From contig CAVRQR010000002.1 of NCBI GenBank assembly GCA_963723495.1, forward strand, positions 405,397 to 469,396: a DNA stretch of 64,000 bases, given 5' to 3'. Made by a program: the position numbers and the translations under genes. This DNA is from Gp6-AA40 sp963723495. GTDB taxonomy: Bacteria; Acidobacteriota; Vicinamibacteria; Vicinamibacterales; UBA2999. Position 1 is the stretch's first letter, and each line of letters starts with the position of its first letter. The notes beneath the pieces are model-generated. The model did not search any database. It saw only the letters and a program-made list of their open reading frames with translations, and had not been told where the DNA came from. Positions 46,527 through 56,806 of the stretch are shown one piece after another.

Positions 46527-49172
46527 ATGACAGGATCCATGATCCGTGATCCGAGTCGAGTCACTCCGGTGACGCCTGCACGTTTCCTCCCACCGTGCCG
46601 GCTGATCACCCTCGTTATCGCCGTAACCGCCGCGGTTGGCGCGTCCTGTTCCTCGTCGTCCACCTCGGAAACAGGCCCGACACCGGTCAAGTGTCAGGTT
46701 GCGCTGAACACGCCGCCTGCGCTCGACGCAAACGGCGGCACCGGCACGCTGACCATCACGGCGCAACCCGAGTGTGAGTGGACGGTGTCGACAGAAGCGA
46801 GCTGGCTCTCCGATTTGTCGCCGACATCGGGGCAGGGCAACGGTCAAGTCGTCTTTCGGGCCCCAGCCAATCCCCAAACGTCCGCTCGCGAAGGCGAGAT
46901 CGTCGTCAACGACGCGCGCGCCCGAGTCACGCAGCAGGCATCGGCGTGTCGGTACGAGCTGAATCCCGCCAGCCGCGACCTTTCGTCGGACAGCGCCAGC
47001 GGAAATTTCGAGGTCGTGGCGCAGGCGGGATGCTCGTGGACGGCGACCAGCACTGCGACCTGGATCTCGATCACGGGGAATGCGACTGGAAGCAGCAACG
47101 GCACAGTGTCGTATAGCGTTCAGGCAAACGCCGGCGCACCGCGCTCGGGCCGCATTACCGTCGGCAACGAGGCATTCGTCATCAATCAGGGATCGGGCAT
47201 CGTCAGCTGCACGTACAACCTGAGCTCGAGCAGCGTCTCGGTCCCTGCCGGGGCAAGCTCCGGATCGGTAAATGTCACTACGGACAGCAGCTGCGCGTGG
47301 ACAGCAACGAGCAACGCCGCCTGGATCGGTGTCACCGGCGGCGGCTCCGGAAGCGGCTCGGTTTCGTATAGCGTTCAGGCCAACACCGGCGCGGCTCGTT
47401 CCGGCACGATCAGCATCGCGGGGCAAACGTTCACGGTGAACCAAGCCGCCGTGGTGGTAGTGCCGACGCTGTCGATCAGCGACGCGGCGGTGGCTGAGGG
47501 CAACAGCGGAACGACCTCACTGACGTTCACCGTCACATTGTCGGCGGCGCCGGGCGCCGCGACGGTGACAGTCGCCTACGCCACCGAGGCAGGCTCGGCA
47601 AGCGCGCAGGATTTCACTGCGACGAACGGCACCTTGACGTTCAGCGGCACGACCACGACGCAGACCATCAGCGTGTCGGTGGTCGGCGACACGGACGTCG
47701 AGCCGGCCGAAACCTTCCGGGTCGTCCTGGCCTCTCCCTCGGGCGCGACGATTGTGGATGGCAGCGCCACGGGCACGATCACCAACGACGACATGGCGTC
47801 GTTGCCGACGCTGTCGATCGGCGACGCGGCGGTGGCTGAGGGCAACAGCGGAACGACCTCACTGACGTTCACCGTCACATTGTCGGCGGCGCCGGGCGCC
47901 GCGACGGTGACAGTCGCCTACGCCACCGAGGAAGGCTCGGCAACCGCGCCGCAGGATTACACTGCGACGAAGGGCACCTTGACGTTCAGCGGCACGACCA
48001 CGACGCAGACCATCAGCGTGTCGGTGGTCGGCGACACGGACGTCGAGCCGGCCGAAACCTTCCGGGTCGTCCTGGCCTCTCCCTCGGGCGCGACAATTGT
48101 GGACGGCAGCGCCACCGGCACGATTACCAACGACGACATGGCGTCGTTGCCGACGCTATCAATCGGCGACGCGGCGGTGGCTGAGGGCAACAGCGGAACG
48201 ACCTCACTGACGTTCACCGTCACGTTGTCGGCGGCGCCGGGCGCCGCGACGGTGACAGTCGCCTACGCCACCGAGGAAGGCTCGGCAAGCGCGCAGGATT
48301 TCACTGCGACGAAGGGCACCCTGACGTTCAGCGGCACGACCACGACGCAGACCATCAGCGTGTCGGTGGTCGGCGACACGGACGTCGAGCCGGCCGAAAC
48401 CTTCCGGGTCGTCCTGGCCTCTCCCTCGGGCGCGACGATTGTGGACGGCAGCGCCACCGGCACGATCACCAACGACGACATGGCGTCGTTGCCGACGCTG
48501 TCGATCGGCGACGCGGCGGTGGCTGAGGGCAACAGCGGAACGACCTCACTGACGTTCACCGTCACATTGTCGGCGGCGCCGGGCGCCGCGACGGTGACAG
48601 TCGCCTACGCCACCGAGGAAGGCTCGGCAAGCGCGCAGGACTTCACGGCGACGAACGGCACCCTGACGTTCAGCGGCACGACCACGACGCAGACCATCAG
48701 CGTGTCGGTGGTCGGCGACACGGACGTCGAGCCGGCCGAAACCTTCCGGGTCGTCCTGGCCTCTCCCTCGGGCGCGACAATTGTGGACGGCAGCGCCACC
48801 GGCACGATTACCAACGACGACATGGCGTCGTTGCCGACGCTGTCGATCGGCGACGCGGCGGTGGCTGAGGGCAACAGCGGAACGACCTCACTGACGTTCA
48901 CCGTCACGTTGTCGGCGGCGCCGGGCGCCGCGACGGTGACAGTCGCCTACGCCACCGAGGAAGGCTCGGCAAGCGCGCCGCAGGATTTCACTGCGACGAA
49001 GGGCACCCTGACGTTCAGCGGCACGACCACGACGCAGACCATCAGCGTGTCGGTGGTCGGCGACACGCACGTCGAGCAGACCGAAACCTTCCGGGTCGTC
49101 CTGGCCTCTCCCTCGGGCGCGACAATCGCGGACGGCAGCGCCACAGGCACGATCACGAACGATGACATGTGA
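46527..49172 (+). CDS. Lipoprotein with three BACON and five near-identical Calx-beta domains
   Basis: Start 46527 (MTGSMIRDPSRV) is preferred over a frame from 46377; a second ATG at 46539 is also possible. A hydrophobic segment LITLVIAVTAAVGASC ends in a lipobox Cys. Three BACON domains follow, each with a W-x-C/W-s pattern (CEWTVSTEASWLSDL, CSWTATSTATWISIT, CAWTATSNAAWIGVT), then five Calx-beta domains starting PTLSI and ending VDGSATGTITNDDM. Calx-beta domains bind calcium and occur in adhesins. The gene has 881 codons; the repeats are almost identical in DNA sequence, so assembly collapse or expansion is possible. Confidence 0.88.
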   Translation: MTGSMIRDPSRVTPVTPARFLPPCRLITLVIAVTAAVGASCSSSSTSETGPTPVKCQVALNTPPALDANGGTGTLTITAQPECEWTVSTEASWLSDLSPTSGQGNGQVVFRAPANPQTSAREGEIVVNDARARVTQQASACRYELNPASRDLSSDSASGNFEVVAQAGCSWTATSTATWISITGNATGSSNGTVSYSVQANAGAPRSGRITVGNEAFVINQGSGIVSCTYNLSSSSVSVPAGASSGSVNVTTDSSCAWTATSNAAWIGVTGGGSGSGSVSYSVQANTGAARSGTISIAGQTFTVNQAAVVVVPTLSISDAAVAEGNSGTTSLTFTVTLSAAPGAATVTVAYATEAGSASAQDFTATNGTLTFSGTTTTQTISVSVVGDTDVEPAETFRVVLASPSGATIVDGSATGTITNDDMASLPTLSIGDAAVAEGNSGTTSLTFTVTLSAAPGAATVTVAYATEEGSATAPQDYTATKGTLTFSGTTTTQTISVSVVGDTDVEPAETFRVVLASPSGATIVDGSATGTITNDDMASLPTLSIGDAAVAEGNSGTTSLTFTVTLSAAPGAATVTVAYATEEGSASAQDFTATKGTLTFSGTTTTQTISVSVVGDTDVEPAETFRVVLASPSGATIVDGSATGTITNDDMASLPTLSIGDAAVAEGNSGTTSLTFTVTLSAAPGAATVTVAYATEEGSASAQDFTATNGTLTFSGTTTTQTISVSVVGDTDVEPAETFRVVLASPSGATIVDGSATGTITNDDMASLPTLSIGDAAVAEGNSGTTSLTFTVTLSAAPGAATVTVAYATEEGSASAPQDFTATKGTLTFSGTTTTQTISVSVVGDTHVEQTETFRVVLASPSGATIADGSATGTITNDDM
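47460..49172 (+). repeat. Five tandem Calx-beta repeats of 342-345 bp
   Basis: Units begin at 47460, 47802, 48147, 48489 and 48831, that is, spacings of 342, 345, 342 and 342 bp. The middle stretches (for example the ACGACCACGACGCAGACC run) are the same in all units. The longer second unit and the last have an extra Pro codon before QDYT or QDFT (GCGCCGCAGGA). The last unit differs at the end (THVEQTETF, IADGS). Such similarity at DNA level means recent duplication or gene conversion. Confidence 0.92.
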
Positions 49173-49197
49173 CGCGGCTCACTTGACGTAGCGTCTC

Positions 49198-51648
49198 ATG
49201 TACGGCCCTTCTAGCGTGCTTCACGACCTTCGTTACGCAATTCGCCTGCTTCGCAACAGCCCGGGCTTCTCGGCTGTCGCGATTGCCACCATCGCGCTCG
49301 CGATCGGCGCGAATACGGCGATGTTCAGCTTTGTGAATGGCGTGTTACTCAGTCCGTTGCCATATCCCGAATCGGACCGCATCGTGCGCGTCCTCGAAAG
49401 GCTTCCCGACCGGCGGGCTCAATGGCATCTCGACCCTGAACTATCTCGATTGGACGAACCAGAATGCCGTCTTCGAGTACATGGCCGCGGAAGTTGGTTG
49501 GCGTGCAACGTTGACCGGCGGGGACGAGCCGGTCTTGATCCGAGGCGCGCGCGTCTCGGCGCACTACTTCGATATCTTCGGAGCGAAGCCAGCGCTGGGC
49601 CGCACGTTTCTTCCGGGCGAGGACCAGCCCGGCAAAGATCGTGTCGTGCTGCTGAGCCATGTGCTCTGGGAAAGCCGCTTCGGTTCCGATCCCGCAATGC
49701 TGGGACGGGACATCGTGTTGAACGGCGAGGCGCACACCGTGATCGGCGTCCTTCCGAAAGGCGGTCCCTTCGATCGCGCCGCAGCCCAGATCTGGAAGCC
49801 CCTCGCCTTCCAGCCTTCGAACATGACGCGTGATTTTCGCTGGCTCGGCGCGAGCGCCAAGCTCAAGCCGGGCGTGACGCTCGAGCAAGCGCGGGCCGAG
49901 ATGGACGTCATCGGGCGGCGTATTGCCAGCGCCTATCCCAACTCGAACAAGGGCTGGGGCGTTGCCGTCGACCGTCTCGCCGACGTGCTGATCGGCCCGG
50001 GGTTGCACACCGCCGTCACGGTCCTGTTCGCCGCCACCGCTGTTCGTGTTGCTGATCGGTTGCGCCAACCTGGCGAATCTCGCGCTTGCACGCAGCATTT
50101 CACGGGAAAGCGAGATGGCGGTGCGCGCCGCGCTCGGTGCAAGCCGCTGGCGCTTGGTCCGGCAGTTGCTGATCGAGAACGTCGTGATCTCTGCTGTGCG
50201 GTGGCATCGTCGGGAGTCGGCGTTGGTTACGCGATGCTGAAATGGATCCAATCGTTGATTCCTCCTTACACGCTGCCTCCCGCGGTGGACATCAGAATGG
50301 ATACGTCCGTACTGCTGTTCACGCTGACCGTTGCCGTCGTGACAGGCCTGCTGTTCGGCGTGGCGCCAGCAGCGCAGACCACGAACCCGAGCCTGGTCGG
50401 CGCGCTGAAGGAAGGCGGACACGGCACGACGACGGGCAGCCCGGGTCGGCGCGTGCGCGGCGTTCTCGTCGTCGCAGAAGTCGCGCTCGCATTCGTGCTG
50501 TTGGTCGCTTCGGGACTGCTGATGCGCAGTTTCTTCAAGCTGCTCGACATCGATCCCGGATTCAATGCGACGAATGTCCTGACGGCAGGTCTGCCGATCA
50601 ATCAGGAACAGCACCCCGATCCTGTCGAACTGAACGCCTATCTCGCCTCGATCAGTGCCGCGGTGGAGGCCGTGCCGGGCGTTCGCGAGACGGCCATGAC
50701 CTCGGCGTTACCGCTGCAGGGCTGGGGCTACGGCGTCCCCTACTCGATCGCCGGTCGCGAAATTGCGGACCCGGCCAATCGCCGCCCGGCGTTCTTCAAG
50801 ATCGTCAGCCCGTCTTACTTCGACGCACTGGGCATCAAGCTGCTTGCGGGACGTGTGTTGAGCGACAACGACACGGCGGGCGCGCCGCCCGTCGCGCTCA
50901 TCAACGAGACGCTGGCCAAGCGGGAGTTTCCCGATGAGGACCCGATCGGTCGCCGCATCCTGGTGCGGGAAATCGTACCGGGCAAGACTGAGTTCGGCCA
51001 GGAGATCGCCTGGGAAATCGTTGGCGTCATTGCGGGTGAGAAGATCACCGGGCTCGGCGATGAGATCAGCGCCGGCATGTACGTCTCGAACCAGCAGAGC
51101 CCGACCTACGGCATCAACCTCATCGTGCGAGCCGGCATGCCTCCGCAGTCTCTGCAGAGAGCCGTTCGGTCGGCCGTTGATCGCGTCAACAGGGACCAGG
51201 CGCTCAGCGATGTCCGCACGCTCGAACAGATCGTGGATCAATCGATGCTCGCCAACCGCGTCGTCGAGCACGCTCCTCGCGGCTTTTGCCTCCATTGCGC
51301 TGTTGCTCGCTGCCGTGGGGATCTACGGCGTGATTTCTTACACGGCCGCCCAGCGGACGCACGAAATGGGCATTCGCGCGGCACTTGGAGCCAGCGCTGG
51401 CAACCTGCGCACGTTGATATTCCAGGGAGGGATGCGGCTGACGTTGATCGGACTCGTCGATCGGACTCGCCGGAACGTTTGCCGCGACTCGCGTCCTGTC
51501 GTCGATGCTCTACGGCGTCGGCGCCCACGACCCGCTGACGATCGCTGTTGTGGCCGCCGTGCTCTCCGGGGTCGCCGGGCTGGCGTGTTTCGTGCCAGCC
51601 TGGCGGATCACGAAAGCCGATCCGATGGAAGCGCTGCGGTATCAATGA
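49198..51648 (+). CDS. ADOP/MacB-type ABC permease with several frameshifts
   Basis: The start at 49198 (MYGPSSVLHDLRYAIRLLRN) is the classic ADOP beginning, followed by SPGFSAVAIATIALAIGANT. Frame changes near 49395, 50040, 50198/50211, 51264 and 51460 must be undone, each by one base removed, to follow the family: ISTLNYLDWTNQNAVFEYMA, FVLLIGCANLANLALARSIS, YAMLKWIQSLIPPYTLPPAV, SSTLLAAFASIALLLAAVGI and, at the end, GVGAHDPLTI and ITKADPMEALRYQ with TGA at 51646. About 815 residues with the MacB periplasmic core and two FtsX-type domains. No ATPase gene is next to it, as usual for ADOP. Role: unknown export or lipoprotein-related function. Confidence 0.85.
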
Positions 51649-51711
51649 AAGAGGGTTGGCCCCGACCGAACACAGGGCCAACCACGAGATCTTATCTACT
51701 ACTCGCGATCC

Positions 51712-51994
51712 TCAGTTCAATCCCCCCTGCAGAGTCCGAGTTGCCGGGGCGCCCTTCGGAAGCCCGTAATACTTCCAGGAGTCCGCCGCGGTCTGCACCT
51801 GCGACACGTTCTGTCCCTCGGTCTGCGTCGAAGTCATTCAGCCCGCTGGCGGCGCAGGCCGAGTTCGCGTGGTCCAGAGCGCCGGTCTCGTTGGTGTTAT
51901 TGATGGTGCCCGGCGGTCCCTTCACCTCGCCCGCGAATGCTCCGCCAGCCGTGAGCATGGCAACAGCAGTCGCCACAACAAGTAGTCGTCTCAT
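51712..51994 (-). CDS. Small secreted protein, frameshifted
   Basis: The N terminus (MRRLLVVATAVAMLTAGGAF) is a signal peptide, followed by GEVKGPPGTINNTNETGALD and HANSACAASGLNDFD. From there the continuous frame loses sense; the next frame reads TQTEGQNVSQVQTAADSWKY and YGLPKGAP, which looks like the second half of the same small protein. One base removed near 51826 joins them, ending at TGA 51712-51714. About 94 residues. I recall small secreted proteins with an AHANSxCAxSGL core and a Trp-rich end, without a known function, but I cannot name a family. Confidence 0.5.
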
Positions 51995-52331
51995 CTCTCA
52001 ACCTCCTTCTTCTTTTCTGACCAGCCAAACGACACGCGTCGTTCTCGGTCGCTTTATCACCTCTTCACCCTTCGACAGCAGACGCTGTCCCTGGGGAATG
52101 TATGTCATGACCTCCCAAGTTGGGCTAGTAACCGTGGTCCGGCGGACACGGCCAGATGTCCCAGAAGCCAGGAGCGGTTGGCAAGCGTCGCGCCAAACGC
52201 TGAGCCTGAAACATTAGTGTTAGTCACGACGCGGGTCAAGGTCACTTTGATAAGGCGGCGAGGCGGCGACTCAAAGTCACCGCTCGAATGGATTTTCACT
52301 TCGAGGCGTCAATGGCGAAGCTTCACTTAGT
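51995..52331. other. 337-bp intergenic region without a recognised gene
   Basis: This gap separates the small secreted-protein gene (its promoter side) from the end of glgX. A short inverted repeat ACTTTGA (52244-52250) and TCAAAGT (52271-52277) encloses an 8-base tandem AGGCGGCG. No terminator T-run follows it. No coding region is supported. Confidence 0.4.
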
Positions 52332-54390
52332 TCAGGAGCGCCGCAGCATGACAACAGAACGCGCACGCACCGGGTAGCTCGCCGTCTCCAGTGTGGGCTC
52401 CTTCCCCGGTTCAACGATGTCTTCCGGGCTGGACAGCGCGGTATCGACGACACGCCGCCAGCCGGAAGGCGCTCCTTCGGGCACCGTGAAGCTGTGATCT
52501 TCCCAATGTCCATTGATCATCACATACAGATCGTCATCGCCAACCGATGCACCGCGAAGCAGGTAGGCAAGACATCGCGACTCGTACCCGAAATCAACCG
52601 GCCCGTCTGGGCCATGCCACAGGACGTCTTCGCGCCAGAAGACGGGCCGCCCGATGCACGCGTGCGACTTGCGAAACGCGATCATGAGCTTGAAGAAACG
52701 AAAGACTTCGCGATTGGCCTCCAGCCGCGCCCAATCGAGCCAGGTGATCTCGTTGTCCTGGTTGTAGGGATTGTTGTTGCCGCGCTGCGTGTTCAGGAAC
52801 TCGTCGCCGGCGACGATCATCGGAACGCCATTGGCCAGCATGAGCAGTGCGCAGAAGTTCTTCGCCTGGCGTCGGCGCAATGCGAGCACGGCTTCGGATG
52901 CGTTGGCGTCGCCCTCGACGCCGCAGTTCCAGCTTCGATTGTCGTCGGTGCCGTCTGTGTTGCCGTGACCGTTGGCTTCATTGTGTTTCCGGTCATAGGC
53001 CACCAGGTCGTAAAGGCAGAACCCGTCGTGCGCGGTGACGAAGTTGACGCTCTGATACGGGCGACATGTTTCCTGGAGGCTGTCGGGAAAGAGGTCGTCG
53101 CTGCCATAGAGCCGCTGCATCAGTGCGCCCACTTTGCCTGGCTCACCCCGCACGAACGACCGCACGTCGTCGCGAAACCTGCCATTCCACTGGAGCCACC
53201 CAACGCCGGGAAACCCGCGACCCAGTTGATAGCTGGCGATGTCCCACGCCTCCGCCACGAGCCGCACGTCGTGCAGCCGCGCGAGCAGGCTGAGCTCCGA
53301 CACCAGGGCGGCTTCATGGACGTTCATCGTGCCGTCAGCGGCGCGTGAAAAGATCGAGGCCAGATCGAAGCGAAACCCATCCACGCCCATCGTGCGCGCC
53401 CAGAAACGGACACTTTCGAGCACGAGGACGCGCGCGCTGGGATGACCGGTACGCACCGTGTTACCGCAACCGGTGTCGTTGATGTAATGCCGTCGATCCG
53501 GTGTGAGCAGGTAGTAGCTGCTGTTGTCCACGCCACGGTAGCTGTAGGTCGGCCCGGTTTCGTCGCCTTCGGCGGTGTGGTTGTAAACCACGTCGAGCCA
53601 CACCTCGATGCCCGCCGCGTGGAACGCCTGCACCATCGCCCGGAATTCCTCGAAGGCCTCGCCGTGCGCGTACGACTGATGGGGCGAGAAGAAGTGCAGC
53701 GTCATGTAGCCCCAGTAATTGCCCTCCTGCGGATCGAACTGATGGACCGGGAGAAGCTCGACGACCGTAACGCCGAGTTCCTTGAGGTAGGGGATCTTCT
53801 CGGTCACGCCGGCAAACGTGCCGCGCTTCGTGGGCGTGACCCCGGAGTTCGCGCGCGCAGTGAATCCTTTGACGTGCAGTTCATAAACGATGGCGTCCTG
53901 ACAGGTGTATCGCGGAGCCGACTCGGTCGCAGGAGCAACAGTCCTCTTGCCCGGCAGACGACCCAGCGGCGCACGTCCGTCGGTAGGGCCCGGTTGCGCA
54001 CACGCTGTGCGGCTGAACCTCGGGCGGGAAGAACACTGACGGCGCGTACGGATCGAGCAGGACCTTCTGCGGATCGAAGCGGTGCCCCTGCTCCGGGTCG
54101 TGCGGCCCATCGACCCGGTACGCGTAGAGCGTGGCAGCGCGAAGTTCGCTCACCGGGATGCGGCAGTGCCAGACGTTCCCGGTCTTGTGCGCCGGATGCC
54201 GGAAGCGAAACTCAAAGACCGGCTTGGCCGGATCTTCTTCGGTGTAACACAACAGAGTGAGGCCGGTAGCGTGCTTCGAGTAGAGGGAAAAATTGAACGA
54301 GTCCTCTGCCTCCACCCACTGGACCCCGAATGGCCATGGACTTCCCGCGGGAATCTGGCGTGGTGAGCGCGGACGTGGCTCGGTCGTCAT
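52332..54390 (-). CDS. glgX: Glycogen debranching enzyme GlgX (isoamylase-type), split by one frameshift
   Basis: Start 54390 (MTTEPRPRSPRQIPAG) opens a CBM48-like N-terminal domain: PWPFGVQWVEAEDSFNFSLY. Near 54000 one base must be removed to join FFPPEV to GPTDGRAPLGRLPGKRT; the rest is the alpha-amylase-family barrel: YELHVKGFTARANSGVT, GIEVWLDVVYNHTAEGDE, DGFRFDLAS with the nucleophile Asp, LVAEAWD with the acid/base Glu, and VNFVTAHDGF with the third acid. About 686 residues. It cuts alpha-1,6 branches of glycogen, releasing linear malto-oligosaccharides. It is 40 bp after the GAPDH gene and probably co-transcribed with gapA and the dehydrogenase gene. Confidence 0.9.
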
Positions 54391-54430
54391 GGAGGCGGCT
54401 GTCAGTTGAGCGCGATGTCTTCGAGATCGA

Positions 54431-55426
54431 TCAGGCCTGCGAGACGTACCGCCGCTTCTGCAAGGCGAGTTGAGTACCCATCTCGTTGTCATACCAGGCC
54501 GCAACGGAAAGCAAATCGCCCTGGATCGCCGTTAGCGGCAGATCGACGATCGACGAATGCGGATCGCCAACGATGCGAGACGAGGCCCATTCGTCTTCGA
54601 GGACGGACATGACGCCTTTCAGCGGTGGAACCCCAGCCGCCTTGCGAAACGCGTCATTGACCTGTTCGACCGTCACAGGACGCTCGGTGAGCAGGTTGAG
54701 CTCGGCGATGCTACCGGTGCGTGTCGGAACGCGGTAGGCCTTGCCCGAGATCTTGAGGTCCTTCCAGATGAAGGCCAGCGCGCGCGCGGCTCCCGATGAA
54801 GACGGAATGATGTTCTCGGTCGCGGCCCACGAGTCGCGACGATCCTTCATCGGCTGATCGGTGAGCGCCTGGGTATTGGTGTAGGCATGGACCGTCGAGA
54901 ACAGGCCATACCTGATGCCGAAGTTCTCGATCACGACCTTGACCACGGGCGCCAGCGCGTTGGTCGTGCAGCTCGCCAGGCTGATGATCTTGTGCTTCTC
55001 CGGGTCGAACGTGTCGAGGTTGATGCCCGGCAGTAACACCGCGTCACAGTCTTCTCGCTTCTTGCTCGGCGCGCTGATCAGTACGCGCTTGGCGCCGGCG
55101 TCGAGATGGGCCTGGGCGCCGGGACGCGTGGACGCCCGCCCTGTGCAGTCGATCACCAGATCGACACCGAGGGCCTTCCAGTTCGGCAGCGCCTTCATCG
55201 AGTCGAAGTACGGGATCTCGCGACCGCCGACGACGAAGCAGCTGTCTTTCGCCGTGACCTCCTCAGGCCAGCGGCCGTAGTTGGAATCGACCTCGAAAAG
55301 CGCTGCCAGCGTCGGGACGTCCTTGATGTCGGAGATGGACACGGGGACAAACAGGTTGTCCTTGAGTGCCACCCTCATCAATGACCGGCCGATTCGGCCG
55401 AAACCATGAATTGCGATCCTAGGCAT
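54431..55426 (-). CDS. gapA: Glyceraldehyde-3-phosphate dehydrogenase
   Basis: This intact protein of 331 residues has the Rossmann motif GFGRIGR at the N terminus, the active-site SLASCTTNALAPV with the catalytic Cys, the phosphate-binding STVHAYTNTQALTD, and the C-terminal AAWYDNEMG. It oxidises glyceraldehyde-3-phosphate to 1,3-bisphosphoglycerate in glycolysis, or reverse. The cofactor preference (NAD or NADP) cannot be set with certainty. It is the second gene in the dehydrogenase-gapA-glgX run; the gap to the preceding stop (55454) is 27 bp. Confidence 0.95.
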   Translation of the reverse strand: MPRIAIHGFGRIGRSLMRVALKDNLFVPVSISDIKDVPTLAALFEVDSNYGRWPEEVTAKDSCFVVGGREIPYFDSMKALPNWKALGVDLVIDCTGRASTRPGAQAHLDAGAKRVLISAPSKKREDCDAVLLPGINLDTFDPEKHKIISLASCTTNALAPVVKVVIENFGIRYGLFSTVHAYTNTQALTDQPMKDRRDSWAATENIIPSSSGAARALAFIWKDLKISGKAYRVPTRTGSIAELNLLTERPVTVEQVNDAFRKAAGVPPLKGVMSVLEDEWASSRIVGDPHSSIVDLPLTAIQGDLLSVAAWYDNEMGTQLALQKRRYVSQA

Positions 55427-55453
55427 GACATCTCCCTTTCATGATGCGTGGCC

Positions 55454-56398
55454 TCACGACAGATTCAATGACGCCATCGCTTCGCGCAGAACGTTCGCGC
55501 TCCGGCGCAGCCCCTCGCGCTCCGTCGCATCGAGAGCCAGCGGAATCGTTGCGTGCACCCCCTCGCCGTCGACGAGGTGCGGCAGCGCCAGCGTCACGCC
55601 GTCGCAGTCCTGCACACCGGTGATGCGTGAACAGACTGTCAGGATGGCGCGCTGGTCGTGCAGCAGGACGTCGACGATGCGTGCCACTGCGCTGCCGATG
55701 CCGTAATAGGTCGCGCCCTTGCCGGCGATGATCTGATACGCCGCGTGGCGGACGTTCTCGTCGATCTCGCTGCGCTCGGCCGCGGTGAGCGGGGTGCCGT
55801 GCACCGCGACGAACTCGTCCAGACTGAGCCCGGCGATCGTCGCCTGCGACCAGACCAGCACTTCCGAGTCGCCGTGCTCGCCGATCACGTAGGCATGCAC
55901 ATGCTGCGGATCCACTTGGAAGTGTCGTCCCAGGAGCGTGCGAAATCTCGCGGTGTCCAGCGTCGTGCCCGACCCGAATACCCGCGTATGTGGCACACCG
56001 AAGTCGGCGGCGAATTGCGCCGCCAGGTGCGTCATGACGTCCACTGGATTCGTGACGACGAGCAGCACCGCGGCGGGCGCCGCGCGGAGCACCGACGGGA
56101 CGATCTGCCGGAACACGTCGGCATTGCGCTGCAGCAACTGCAGTCGCGTTTCGCCCGGCTTCTGCGCCACGCCGCCGGCGATGACGACCACGCGCGCCGC
56201 GTCGAGATCGGCGTACTCCCCCGCACGCACCGTCAACGGGTGCGCGAAGGGCACCGCGTGGTAGATGTCATTGGCCTCGGCCTCGGCGCGCGCCCGATTC
56301 ACATCCACCAGCACAATCTCTCGTCCCACGCCGCTCATGACGAGCGCGTAGGCGGATGTCGATCCGACCATGCCGCAGCCGACGACGCCAATCTTCAT
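55454..56398 (-). CDS. ldh: L-lactate dehydrogenase / malate-dehydrogenase-like NAD enzyme
   Basis: The open frame is longer, but the ATG at 56398 (MKIGVVGCGMVGSTSAYALV) is the right start and gives 314 residues. Motifs: Rossmann GCGMVGST, VVVIAGGVAQKPGETR (the active-site loop with the catalytic Arg), LLVVTNPVDVMTH, DTARFRTLL and VIGEHGDSEV with the active-site His. The Gln in the QKPGETR loop (where LDH usually has Gln102 and MDH has Arg) favours lactate dehydrogenase. It overlaps the small upstream ORF by ATGA. It would regenerate NAD+ in the glycolytic block. Confidence 0.88.
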   Translation of the reverse strand: MKIGVVGCGMVGSTSAYALVMSGVGREIVLVDVNRARAEAEANDIYHAVPFAHPLTVRAGEYADLDAARVVVIAGGVAQKPGETRLQLLQRNADVFRQIVPSVLRAAPAAVLLVVTNPVDVMTHLAAQFAADFGVPHTRVFGSGTTLDTARFRTLLGRHFQVDPQHVHAYVIGEHGDSEVLVWSQATIAGLSLDEFVAVHGTPLTAAERSEIDENVRHAAYQIIAGKGATYYGIGSAVARIVDVLLHDQRAILTVCSRITGVQDCDGVTLALPHLVDGEGVHATIPLALDATEREGLRRSANVLREAMASLNLS

Positions 56399-56556
56399 AC
56401 TGGAGCCGCGGCCTTGAAAATACCCTCGTCGCTCCAGCAGTGCTCGTCGTCGCCGATGAGGTGGCGCTTGGGATCCGCGAGCGCGCTCGCAGGGAGGTTG
56501 CGATGAACTTCGCCAACCGTCAGTTGCTGCTGTTCCAGGTTGAAGTCGCCGCCCAT
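56395..56556 (-). CDS. Small ORF (53 residues) translationally coupled to ldh
   Basis: The ATG at 56556 (MGGDFNLEQQQLTVGEVHRN) has a GGGAGAG ribosome-binding site 4 bases upstream, and the stop overlaps the ldh start as ATGA. The product is acidic with mixed composition (LADPKRHLIGDDEHCWSDEG) and has no signal peptide. No family was recognised. An upstream ATG at 56577 is also in frame. Its position and coupling are the main support. Confidence 0.5.
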   Translation of the reverse strand: MGGDFNLEQQQLTVGEVHRNLPASALADPKRHLIGDDEHCWSDEGIFKAAAPV

Positions 56557-56806
56557 CGGACTCTCCCTCTCTTTCATCCATAAACTAGCAAGGCCGGTAC
56601 CCGCGGCGGAACAGCAAGCTCTTTGCAGGAAAGTGGGCAGACGACTCCACATGAAGGTCTTAACCGGGAGCAGACTGCATTATTTCGGAGGACCTCCGAC
56701 CGGATGGAGTTCGGACTCGCGCGGGGGACAGGGACGGCTGCCGCAGACGCGGCGAGCGATTGGCCGCATCATCGCATCATCGCGAAAGGACTGAGGGAGG
56801 TTTCCG
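56557..56806. other. Divergent intergenic region between the ldh run and fba
   Basis: This region of 250 bp should hold both promoters. It contains a 15-base dyad at 56685-56699. Just before fba the AGGGAGG at about 56793-56799 is its ribosome-binding site. No further gene is seen. Confidence 0.45.
56685..56699. promoter_or_regulatory. Palindromic operator-like site
   Basis: TCGGAGG (56685-56691), a single A, and CCTCCGA (56693-56699) form a perfect inverted repeat. It sits between the divergent ldh and fba runs, where a regulator of carbon metabolism could bind. No regulator gene is adjacent, and the assignment is position-based. Confidence 0.35.

Noticed and set aside
47576..49168. Repeated 60-100-residue minus-strand frames, identical to one another
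   Set aside because: They repeat because the Calx-beta units on the plus strand repeat; no start signals or family.
47460..49172. Could the tandem repeat be a CRISPR array?
   Set aside because: Units of 342-345 bp without spacers, in frame with a protein-domain pattern; no cas gene.
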